The notes beneath the pieces are model-generated. The model was not told the DNA's origin. It made no database searches and saw only the letters and a program-made list of their open reading frames with translations. A stretch of DNA of 64,000 nt from Crambe crambe (Eukaryota > Porifera > Demospongiae > Poecilosclerida > Crambeidae). The stretch is taken from NCBI GenBank assembly GCA_963924555.1, contig OZ004590.1:4186501-4250500 (forward strand), written 5' to 3'. A program made the position numbers and the translations under genes. Of the stretch, positions 48,801 to 60,400 are shown piece after piece; the first letter of the stretch is position 1, and each line of letters opens with the position of its first letter.

Positions 48801-51800
48801 TATAACTGCTCAATTACCAGAACTCTCAGAAAATAGCTAGAGCTTAGCAGATTAAATACCTTATTGTGACTTACGTAAAAGCCTGCAAATGATATCATCC
48901 TGAGGCTGCTACTAGCAACCAGACATGATCTTAATACTATGCAAACAAGTACACTGACACAGGTGGCATATTAACTACCTTCTATATTGATATTGGAGGT
49001 GAGAGTGTTGGGTGTGGCTCTATTGGAGACAGAGTACTGGTACACTCCAGGTAGCCTCCCAGTCACAGTCAGTGTGCTCCGATAACGACTTCTGTCATAT
49101 GCACTTGGGTCAGTCACACCATTTACTCCAATGGAAATTCTGAATGAGCCACCATTGGTGATGGGTGCACCATTTCTTGTCCAAATATAAGTTTCAGGAG
49201 GACCTCCTTCAGTATCACCAGCCAGAGTGAAGGATGGGGAGGTAGTCATAAACGAAGACGATGTGATACTTACTCCAGTTATTATAACAACACCAAGTCC
49301 TAGAGAAGATCATCAGTAACAAATAATAAATTTTTTTCCATCGAGAGAGTGCAATAATTATTGACAAAGAGACAACAATCACACTTCTTGTGTAGAAGGT
49401 TTAAGGGGCTCTTAAACCAGGGGCCTTTAACCACTCCATGGCTTCAGACTCAAGAATAGTGGCTATATGTATCCAGGAGGATTGTGTAGGAGTAGAATTA
49501 TAAACTACATAGTTATAACAGAAGACTTTCCAACATAGCAACTGACAGCTGCTCAGGTTTCATTAATTTTACTTAGACCAATAAAACATGTTTTTATTGT
49601 TACACATTACATTACTAGTGCTGCAAAAAAGTATGGTCCATATCAGTGCAATTATAGAATTAATTGAAATTGCATTCCTTAACACTGTACTAGGGCAGTG
49701 TGCAACATTTGACAGCAAGTGAGCGAGCAAGCAAGTAGGTATTCTTTAGTGCTTCAACTCTTTAGAAGATTTAGTTTATATGTACTTAAGCCTAGAGCCT
49801 ATACAACTACTACTATAGCAATGTGCAGCATTTGACAATGAGCAAGTGAGCAATCAAAGTAGCTGATAGGCTCCAGTGCTTGATATTGCTGTCAGAGACA
49901 AGAGTGGTGGTCCCAACCAGGAAGCTCCATACATAGAAAGCTGTAAATGCTTACCATAAGCACTTAGATAAGCCAAGCACCTACAAACCACTTAGATAAG
50001 CCTATCATCTCTATGACAAAAGGCTGCGGATATCAATCCAGCTCGATTACAATTGGAACATGTGCATTATGCATGCGCAGCGCTACTAATTCAGGATACA
50101 TACCACTGTACATAGCCTGGGGCATTTTGGAGTGTAGATATAATTATTTAAAATTTCAATGAATCATGACCTGTGAGTTAGCTCGCTCGCTGAATTATGA
50201 TTTACGCACCTCTTGAATAAAACCCCACAGGAACTGCTGTTGAAATATCAGCATTTAATCGGCAAGTAAACAATCCATTATGATAATTAAAACGAGTGAG
50301 ATCCTGAGTTCTCCCATCTTTGACAATTTGGGCTGTGAGGTTTGCACTTGGTATTATCTGGTATATGATCCTATTACGTCTATTGATATCCAGAATGTAG
50401 TTTGTTAAGCCATTTCCTGGCCACCAAGCAATAGGACCAAATGTATAATTGCAGAGTAGACCACCAGGACCATTAGGACTAACAAGTCTTGGTGGAGGGG
50501 AATATGTAACAGTTTCAACCTCATCATGATATATCAGTGTTGGAATGCCTGTGATATCTGTTCCATTCCAAGTAACAGTTACTGCAAATAATTATAGAGA
50601 ATAATTTTTATGAGCTCACTTTGTGTTATAGCTATAGCACCATGTAGCTATAATTATACTGTACATATATTTAACTGAAATAAAAATGAAGAATGGACTC
50701 ACATGACTTATTTAGTGTCATCAGATTAGTCAAATTAGCTGCTTCTCCTTGACCTATGCTACTATAAGCACTGATAGAGACAGACACTCTAGTCCCTGGA
50801 TTGAGTGCTGGGATGATGAAGGTAGTATTCACAGTTGTATTGGTGACAGGAGCACTACTATTAATGGTGTAGGTGATTCCATAACGTAAAATGATTCCAT
50901 TAGGACTTTGAGGGGGAGCCCAAGTGATGTCTATGTAAGTGAACCTCAGTTTGCTCCTGAGGTCAGATACAGGACCAGGGACTATAAAATAAAATTACAG
51001 TGTTAATATCTAACATAGCTATGGCTTTTAATAGTGAAATTTAAGTCAAACATACTGTCTTCAGCTGTCTCAATAATGATGACATTGGAGAAAGGTCCTG
51101 TGCCATTGCTATTGACTCCAACTACTCGGAAGGTGTAATTAGTGAAAGGAGTGAGTCCACTGGTAATGAATCTCCTTTCATTCATCATCAACACACCAAG
51201 AATTATACTTCCTCCCAATGATAAGAATTCCACAGTGTAATTAGTGATCATCCCATTACGTTCAATGCACTCAATCTCATTCCAGAACAAACTGACACTT
51301 CTAGCAGTCACCGAGTGAGTGATACCCTGTGGAGATCTAGTGGGGGCTGCAACATCAATGAGATTATGAATGTGGTACATCAGAAACTTAATTAACTATA
51401 GATATTGACCTTGTGCAGATATAATAGGCAAGATATATACTGTGGAACCTCCATCCTCTTTCTGTTGTAAAGAGGTTGTCCTCTTTTGGTCATCTTTTTC
51501 AGCTTGACTATTTTTTGAGTGTGATTTTTTTACTACAGTTTTTCTGTGTTCAAATGACTCATAGTGAACAGCACAATTTATTATTCAATTATGAATCATG
51601 CGATCAAAGAAGTAGTAAATTTGGTCATTACCCATGGAATACATAATTATGAGGAACTAAATGAGCAGTAATTACATAGAGACATCAAAATAGAACTTCA
51701 TTATAACTATATACGTATAGAGCTCACTTATATGCTGACGTATAGCTAGCTATATCTGCCTCTTCTCACATTTCAGAATCTAACTCCAATAATTCTGCTT

Positions 51801-54800
51801 CTAACCTCAAAAACTTAAGCAGTAGGCATTAATTGGTAGAATGAATGATCAGGGTTCTCCCTAGGCATCTTAAGGCATAGCGGGGCGCTATGCCTCAGTT
51901 CTATCCGCTATGCTTTGCCCCTTACCGCTATGCCTTCTTCTTGTACCGCTATGCCTTGTAGATAGATTATTCTTGATGTAGCACACCAGATTAGTCATGC
52001 GTGGTTTGCAATAATAACATAATTCCTTATAAGGCAGGTGTTGTTATTGTAGTACACGTGTAGGTTGCAATGCATAATTGCTCTAAAGATCTTTGTAGTC
52101 AGACCAAGGTTAGATGATAGTGGAAGTAGTAAGTGCAGCTCAGCCTCTAAACCTCTTGTGATTAATAAGCTGTTATAGTGCAAATAGAGCTAATCTGGGA
52201 CCTTATTGGATTCGCTATATTTCAGCTTCTGCACTATGCATGGGAGGGGGAACATCCCCCTCCCGCACCCACCCCCTGTGGATGCCATACAAGCTCACCC
52301 CTATGCCTTAAGAAAATCCTGGGGAGAACCCTGATGATGTAATCTATGGAGCTGGTACTGACAGCTACTCAACAAAGGCTAGCTATGTAGTTGGGAGCCA
52401 CTGCTGCTGAGGAGGTTCTATACTATTTAAAGAAGGTGCTGTAACTAGAATAAGGTCAAAAAAGTATACAATTTGCTCAAGTCAGGCACTGTATAGCTAC
52501 CAAAGTCAATTACTTAGCCCATACCGTGATATGCAGGGGTAATAATGCCCTTACGTTTAGTGTTAGAATGGTGAATAAGCTACTAAATTATATACCACCT
52601 CACACTTTATATGTAGCATAATACCTGCCGGGGTTGTGGTGAATTCATAAAGATTTGATGTCCTAGACACACCAAATACTCTGCCTGTGACTGTAACAGT
52701 ATAAATACTGAATTCCTGGAGGTTAGTGAAACTCATCAAGGTAGTGGTGGTGGTCATTTGTCTGCTGTCTGTAATTGTTGGACACAATTGTCGGTTGCTA
52801 TCAGTCAATCGCTGTAGGGAAATGGTGTAGTCATCTGCTGCTAGACTACCCTCAGGCTGGGACCAGGTAATGGTGACTGATGTGGCAGTTATTGATGATG
52901 ATGTGATAGTTGGCATCATGAAATCTGATATCATCAAATACTGTTAACTTGGTATATTGCACCCCTCTTCTATATGTACCTTTCACAGTGACCTCCACTG
53001 GTCCCACTATCTCACTAGGATAGTGCAGGGAAAGGGCCCTCATATGAATACTGTGCACACCTGGTTGTAGTGATATGGTGTGTGAAGTCGCAGAGGAAGC
53101 AACATCAATAACAGTACTGAAATCTTCTGAATCAGATGTTATACGGTACCCCATACTAGGTGGAGGGGATGGTACAGTCCAAGAGACTAACAGACTCGTG
53201 ATCCCATTCTGTATGGCTGTAATGTTAGTGGGAGCTGCACCTGTACCAATACATATCAATAGTCATAATTCAGCAGCCAGATCAGGGGTCATAGGAATTC
53301 AACATGTAGATATATCTATAGGTTTCACCACACCATGGCGTATTATAGTAAGACCAACTTGAGTTTAAATACGTACTACAATTTCAATAGAATTAGTTCT
53401 CATAAATTAGCTTTATGAAACAAATCACTGATATTTTAACCAGAATACTCATTAATAGTACATTATAACCTTCTATTGTGACATTTGAAATGAGAGTGTT
53501 GGATGTGGCTCTATTGGAGACAGAGTACTGGTACACTCCAGGTAGTATCCCAGTCACAGTCAGTGTGCTCCGATAGCAATTATTTTCATATGCACTCGGG
53601 TCAGTCATACCATTTACTCCAATGGAAATACTGAATGAGCCACCATTAGAGATGGGTGCACCATTTCTTGTCCAAGTGTAAGTTTCAGGAGGACCTTCTT
53701 CAGTATCACCAGCCAGAGTGAAGGATGGAGGGGTAGCCATAAATGAAGATGATATGATACTTACTTCAGTTAGTGTAAGGACACCAAAACCTGGATAACA
53801 ATTGGTAAAAATTGCCAGGTTCAATATATTTTTTCCCAAAGACAGCAGGAACCATTCTTAACTATAACCACTAACCTCCTCCTTGCAGTAAAGGGCCGAG
53901 TTTGGAAATTTAACCACCATAATTGATAGACAGCCACATAGTGCATGATGATTATAAGTACAAAAAACTCACCTCTTGTATAAAATCCCACAGGAACTGC
54001 AGTTGAAATATCACCATTCTGTCGACAAGTAAGTAATCCATCGTGCCCATTGGATGTTAGATTACTCCCATCACGGACAAATTGAGCCATAAGGTTTCCA
54101 CTTGGTATTATCTGGTAGAATATCCTCATACTTTTATTAGTAGCAAATTCTATTGTTGTTGAACCATTTCTAATCCACCAAGCAATTGAAGGACTTGTAG
54201 AGTTACAGAGTAGACCACCAGGACCATTAGGATTACTGAGTGTTGGTGGAGGTGAATACATAACAACTTTGACTTCATCATAATATATCAGTGTTGGAAT
54301 GCCTGTGATGTCAGTTCCATTCCAAGTAACAGTCACTGCATAATTATAAAGAAATCAGTCGAATAACCATGAAATTCAATCAAGCAATCAACGTGTCATA
54401 ATATTCATGAATGTAGCAATTTCAGTCCTGAGCATTGTCCCCTCTATAATGAGTATAGCTAGCTAAAGGAAGACTGATGGTGCTTCACTGACTTCACGTG
54501 GACATGCGCAGTTAAGGCTCAAATCAACTTGACCTCTCCGTGACTTGTGCTCTTGATAAGCGTATATGCCAGCTTGATGCAATCATACAATGGATACTAA
54601 AAATAGCTACGTAGCAAGTAGCTATAGCAGTGTGCTTTTCATTATCCTAGCTGTACTTTTGTCCAAACTGACAATTATGTCTCTATCAAAGCCATGAACA
54701 CAGAAAATACATATTTTTATAGCTAGATCAGCTACTTCAGACTCACATGGTTGACTTTGCACAAGATGGATCAGTAATGAATAAAGAACCAGCCTCACCA

Positions 54801-54804
54801 ACAT
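45900..54804 (-). CDS. Gene E: receptor with tandemly doubled ectodomain, broken downstream
   Basis: Exons in coding order: signal 54747-54804 (short, starts MLVRLVLYS); outer module NIg 53973-54335, Ig 53470-53790, FN1 52980-53240, FN2 52625-52924, FN3 51056-51346, FN4 50703-50981; inner module NIg 50210-50581, Ig 48979-49299, FN1 48498-48761, FN2 47685-47984, FN3 47313-47606, FN4 46980-47261, FN5 46632-46928; membrane/tail 46260-46562; tail/stop 45900-46014. The outer FN4 ends in phase 1 (LNKS plus one base) and the inner NIg starts in phase 1 only 121 bp later with no signal exon between, so the two modules read as one gene. A TAA at 47815-47817 replaces the Gln codon found in the paralogs and ends the frame after 999 residues, in inner FN2. 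A 165 bp element also interrupts the membrane exon. Any product would be a secreted 13-domain-type fragment; otherwise it is a pseudogene. Confidence 0.75.
46341..46505. mobile_element. 165 bp MITE inside gene E transmembrane exon
   Basis: Perfect 23 bp inverted ends starting CAGAGGTTTTCAGG, flanked by TA (46339-46340 and 46506-46507). Removing element plus one TA restores the 136 nt length of gene C's exon. In frame it adds NTEVFRLVDQ and then a stop after the first half of the membrane segment. Confidence 0.92.
48031..48478. mobile_element. TGCCTCGGCA-type insertion in gene E inner FN1/FN2 intron
   Basis: Begins TGCCTCGGCA and ends TGCAGAGGCA; the intron is about 513 bp here against about 55 bp in paralogs. 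Same end type as 11001-11601. Boundaries approximate. Confidence 0.5.
49300..50209. other. Gene E inner NIg/Ig intron
   Basis: Contains two loosely similar segments with GTGCAGCATTTGACA-like words (about 49698 and 49819). No exon or element identified. Confidence 0.45.
51850..52333. mobile_element. 484 bp TIR element in gene E outer FN2/FN3 intron
   Basis: Ends CAGGGTTCTCCCTAGG and CCTGGGGAGAACCCTG, flanked by ATGAT on both sides (51845-51849 and 52334-52338). Termini look hAT-like; no coding region. A fragment with a pogo-like end lies at about 51438. Confidence 0.65.
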
Positions 54805-55433
54805 GATGCTCAAATTTCTGCTGTATCATAGAACAATGAGACTACTATTTTCAGTGCTTGAACTTTTTATAATTTTCTCTTTACGTACATCATTTATCAT
54901 GCATCACTCTCAATATTGAGCAAATTGATCATAACTAGCTCATGATATGCACACACACCAACTTGTCCCTAGCCAGCTAGCTAAATACCTAGTTATGCAA
55001 TTTATCTTTTCAGAAACAGAAGAGGAAAGAAAATATTTTTCATTGTTTGAATTCAGCTTATCATAAATTCTTAGCTGTTTTCTTCATTATATCTCAAAAC
55101 AGAGAGGATAGTTAGGCACTGAGACTGAGAAATCTATGACATTCTGGGATGCGCGAGGTCACTACAACTGAGGGCCTGCAGGGTCACTTAGGTTAATAAT
55201 TGGCAAAACTCAATTAGGATTAGCAATAAGCTATGAAATGTGTGGCAATCATAAAATAGCTATGTTATCTAAGGTTAATAATTCTTTTGTTCCTGTTCTC
55301 TACAGAGCAGAGGGATGGTAATACTATTAAATGTATTATTGTTGAAACAACACCATTACATTATCAAACATTGTCTAACATCTAACATTACATCGACATC
55401 GACATTGATATAATATCGACAAGGATAACCTGA
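54805..55433. other. Spacer upstream of gene E
   Basis: A degenerate single half-site replaces the DR1 seen in the other genes (about 54866-54878). No gene or element recognised. Confidence 0.45.
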
Positions 55434-56812
55434 AATATCCTCAATTCTCCAATCACAGACAATCTTGGACATGAGGTTATTTTACTGGCATTAATCCTCA
55501 CATGTTTATTCATATCTTGTTTGTTAAACCATTTCCTGGCCACCACCAACTGTAGAGAGCTGAAAAGTAGACCACCATTAGGATTAAATCCTGATGGTCC
55601 TGATTGTGTTGGTGGAGCAAGCTATGACTTGCTACAGGCTCAACTGAACCGCTTACATCTGGAAAACAATGCAGAAGACGATATGTCTGCTCAAACCTCT
55701 CCAGAACAATGTTAACAATCGGCACCAGCTGCCGTCTAAGTCTAAAAAAATTTTTTATGATTTAATTGTTCATCATCAGATTTATCCTAGCAGGCTGTAA
55801 CTTCATGATCCTTTCACATGCCACAATCAAATTCATATGAGCTAATGGATATTCAATAATGAGTCTAGTAACATATGTATCTGAGTCTAGTCAAATTGCT
55901 AATAATGAACTCACGAATAGTAGGTGTCACCAGATCAGTTGAATTTTCAGGCATTCCTTGACCTACACTAGTGTAGGCACTGACTGAAATAATCCCTTGA
56001 GTCAGTCTTTGGATTGTAAATGCTTTATTCAATTCAGCACAGGAGCACAATTGTTGATGGTGTAGGTGACCTCATAACACCATTAGGACTTTCAGGGGGA
56101 GCCCAAGTGATGTCTATGGAAGTGAACCTTGGGTTGCTCCTGAGACCAGAAACTACACCAGGGACTATACAAAAATTTAATATCACTTTATTGTCATAAT
56201 GTCAAATCAAACTTACTATCTACAGCTATCTGAATAATAGCCATATTAGAGAAAGGCAATGCCACTACTATTGACTCCAGCTACTCAGAAGGTGTAGTTA
56301 GTGAAAGGAATGAATCCACTGGGAATGAATCTCCTTTTTCAGCACACCAGGAAGTACACTTGCTCCCAATGATGAGAATTCCACAGTGTAATTAGTGATC
56401 ATCCCATTACGTTCAATGCACTCAATCTCATTCCAGGACACACTGACACTTCTAGCAGTCACTGAGGGAGTAATACCCTGTGGAGGTCCAGTGGAGACTG
56501 TAACAATTATGGTATGAAAATAGTGCCTAATCAGTTCCATCTTACACTTAGTTAGAATGAATGTACTTACCTGTAGAGAGTGTGGTGAATTCATGAGGAG
56601 TTGATGTCCTAGGTGTACCAAATGCTCTGCCAGTGACTGTGACAGTGTAGATACTGAATTCCTGGAGGTTAGTGAAACTCATTGAGGTAGTGGTGGTGGT
56701 AATCTGTCTGCATGCTGTCTCTAATTGTTGGACACAATTGTCAATTGCTGCCAGTCAGTCGCTGCAGGGAAATGGTGTAGTCATCTGCTGCTAGACTACC
56801 CTCAGGGTAATG
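55434..56812 (-). pseudogene. Pseudogene P: eroded receptor unit
   Basis: Remnants in family order but scrambled at the low-coordinate end: FN2 56571 to about 56806, cut off just after the Trp-proximal strand; FN3 56217-56497 (281 nt against 288 to 291 in intact copies); FN4 55915-56164 (250 nt against 279); and an NIg piece at about 55434-55600 with PGNGL and GG/LNPNG-like remnants. Neither the FN3 nor the FN4 length keeps the frame. The FN4 end (TPTIREFII) is shared with gene G, so P is probably an old duplicate of a G-like gene. No signal, Ig, FN1, FN5, membrane or tail exon is visible. Confidence 0.72.
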
Positions 56813-57402
56813 GCTATAGCTACCTATAAAGCTAAAACAAGATATTTGACCAATACGACTCTGCCTTCTACATGTAGCTATAGGAGTCAGAGAGCCTGGA
56901 TTTTATAAGAGGTTCAAGGCTAGGCCAATAGTGATTATTTGGTCTCACAAGGTCAGGAAGGAGCCAATATGGTAACTAGGAGTGAGGAGGCTTTGGGTCC
57001 ATCTCAACCCCTCCTGACATAGTCTCATTCTTCCCTGTTAATTCCTGTGCTTTTCTTTCTTTCCTTCTTTCTTTCTTCTTTCTTTCTTTCTTCTTTCTTT
57101 CTTTCTTTCTTTCTTTCTCTTTACTAATTTGCACTTTTCCCACCTCCACGCATCATATAATAGCTAGCTGCATGGTCTATATAGCTAGAATCTTATAGAA
57201 TCATTATCATAATTATTATCTAAAATTCTTGACATGCATGGCCATAATTAGCTATATACTTTTCATTATAATAGAGTATAACATCACTGCACACTTGCTA
57301 AAGTTTAGTTAGCTTACTTAGCTATCATTTGTAATCGAATTCAGTTGACAATATAACTGGCTAAAAATAAGGACTGTCATAGTTAGCTACGTGCTAAAGC
57401 AG
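56813..57402. other. Spacer between pseudogene P and gene G
   Basis: Includes a CTTT/TTTC microsatellite at about 57056-57118. No gene recognised. Confidence 0.6.
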
Positions 57403-60400
57403 TTAAATATTATCATACACTTCTTCATTGTTAGCAACTTCATGTGGTGTTTGTGTTGATGGAACTTGTCCATAAGCCACACATGAACTCATATCCACTT
57501 TATCACCAGCACCCATACTAAAGAAGTAAGTGAATAGCTACTGATTAACATGCATTCTCCCCCAATAAGGGATCACAGCAAAATGCTACATAAAATAATG
57601 TCTAATATATTATGGAAGTACCTTGTTGTAACTTCATAAGTGTGTTCCATGTCTTTGTTAGCATCACTTTTTTCCCTACATACAATATTAATCAGTATCA
57701 CGCAATACTGAACTTCGTGCATATCCACCTCTCTCCCCTGGCCCTATAAGCATCTAGACTACATCTAGCGACTGAGTTACTTACTTTGATCTTTTACATG
57801 AATAGAATACTGCAAAAAGGATAGTATTATTCAGCAGGACAGTCAAGAGAAAGGTCACCACAACACTGATGGATATGTCTCTGCCACACATGTAAGTTTC
57901 ACCTGCATGTGTGTACATTTATGAATCAAAGAGAGTAGCTACAAGTGGAAATGCAGGACATTCAACCAATTTTATAGCCAAAGATGAGACAAATGAGGAG
58001 AGAGAAGTCAGACAGAGCTTGAGAGAGTACAATTTGTCTTTGGAGAGTATTGAGAAAAAAAGGACAGGCTTCACTTTGAGCAGAGCATCTTGCCTTATTT
58101 TTATGTTTTACTCTTTGCTTTCAACCATGTCTCTCCATTGTTTATTTTGATACATAGAACTCAATCTTAGCTATCTGGTCTATGTGTGTATTTGGTAATG
58201 GTTATCACATATCACATGGAAAAACACAATGCATGTGCTTTCATGAGTACTTTTTGTTAGTTTGGGGCTTGCTCAAACTCATCTCTATAACACATAAATG
58301 ATGTTAATACTCACCTGGAGAAGGAGGAGATGTAGGAGATACAGCATCAGATCTCTGTCCTGTTAAACTAAATGAACTTCTTCCCTGGACTACAGCTGTT
58401 ACTTGAAAATAGTATGTCACATTACTCAGCAAATTTCTAATGGCTACGGAGTTTTGATTGATGGGAATAGTAATAGACTGTTCACCATCTTGTCTCTCTC
58501 TGTTACAAACGGCTCTGTAGTAAACTGTGTAGTTGGTTATCTCTGCACTGTTGACCATTTCCCATGAAACTCTCACTGAAGTAGCACTTAATCTTTCCAC
58601 CTGAACATTCATCACCATAGCTAAAAAATGTAGATATAAAAATGTGGTAGCTATTTGATATCTATACTTGGCTGTTGCCTTAAGGTTGAGTGCACAGTCA
58701 TAACTATTAGCTTTTTATGAAATTAATAATTTGACCAAAAATAAGAGTATGTAGCTATAGATAGAACATAATAAACTAGTGCCTATTATGTATAGGCATA
58801 GCTATTAATATGCATGTATATTTTTTCAGGGGTTTGAAATTTAAAGGTATAGCCAAGCATGCAGGTACGTAAGACAGTAGCAGCTATGATAAAGTTCATC
58901 ATGAGCAATACCGTTAGACTTGTCACTAATATCTAGCTAGCTTTGAGTTTTCATACATATTTATTGCCATTGCTCTACACCAGTCCACAGATGCAGAGCT
59001 CACATTGTAGTCTCGCACAGCCTAAAGCCTTTCAGGTAATGGTCAGCTGCCCTGAGTATAGGCTATAATAGTATGGAGATGGAAATCTTGCCCTTACTTA
59101 ATTCTTAAACCTTCGTTGAAAACTGGAGAGTATCATCTTGACATTGTTATAAGGCTGAAATAGAATTAAGCATTCTAACCGTTACTGGGATGTAACAGAT
59201 ACACACACTTGAGTACTGTAATTCTTGCATGTGCTGAAGGTTAATAAGATTAACATGAATGAGCTAGTGGATATTCAAGGTGGTCTTGTAACGCATGAGT
59301 CTAGTCTGACAGTTCAAAGTGCTATTGTGTTAATAATGAACTCACGAATAGTAGGTGTCATCAAATCAGTCAGATTTGCAAGCACTCCTTGCCCTAAACT
59401 AGTGTAGGCACTGACTGAAATAGACACTCTAGTCCCTGGAGTCAGTGATGGGATTGTAAATGCTGTATTCAATTCAGTACTGTTTGTGACAGGAGCACTA
59501 TTGTTGATGGTGTAGGTGACCTCATAACGTAAAATGATTCCATTAGGACTTTCAGGGGGAGCCCAAGTGATGTCCATAGAAGTGAACCTTGGGTTGCTCC
59601 TGAGGCCAGAAACTACACCAGGTACTATACAAAGAAATTAATTTCACTTTATCACCATAATGTAGCTACATGCAGTCAAATCAAACCTACTATCTTCAGC
59701 TGTCTGAATAATAGCCACATCAGAGAAAGGTCCTTCACCATTGCTATTGACTCCAGCTACTTGGAAGGTGTAGTTAGTGAAAGGAATGAGTCCACTGGCA
59801 ATGAATCTTCTTTCATTCACCATCAGCACACCAGGAATTACACTTCCTCCCAATGATGAGAATTCCACAGTGTAATTAGTGATCATCCCATTACGTTCAA
59901 TGCACTCAATCTCATTCCAGGACACACTGACACTTCTAGCTGTCACTGAGGGAGTGATTTGAGGTGATCCAGTGGGGACTGTAACAATTAATGATGCCCT
60001 TATATCAATAATTATGGTATGAAAATATTAATCAGTTCCATCTTACACCTTATACTAAGAATGTATTTACCTGTTGAGGTTGTGGTGAACTCATGTGTTG
60101 ATGTCGTAGGTGTACCAAATGCTCTGGCATTGACTGTGACAGTGTAGATACTGAATTCCTGGAGGTTAGTGAAACTCAATGAGGTAGTGGTGATAGTCAT
60201 TTGTTTGTTGTCTGTAATTGTTGGACACAATTGTCGGTTGCTGCCAGTCAATCGCTGCAGGGAAATGATGTAGTCATCTGCTGCTAGACTACCGTCAGGC
60301 TGGGACCAGGTAATGGTGGCTGATGTGGTAGTTATTGATGATGATGTGATAGTTGGTGCTGGGAAGTCTGTATAATAATGTACCACAATGAAAAGTGCTG

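Noticed and set aside
50581-50703. Gene boundary between two separate genes inside gene E
   Set aside because: Only 121 bp, no membrane exon or stop for the upstream module and no signal exon for the downstream one; phases match.
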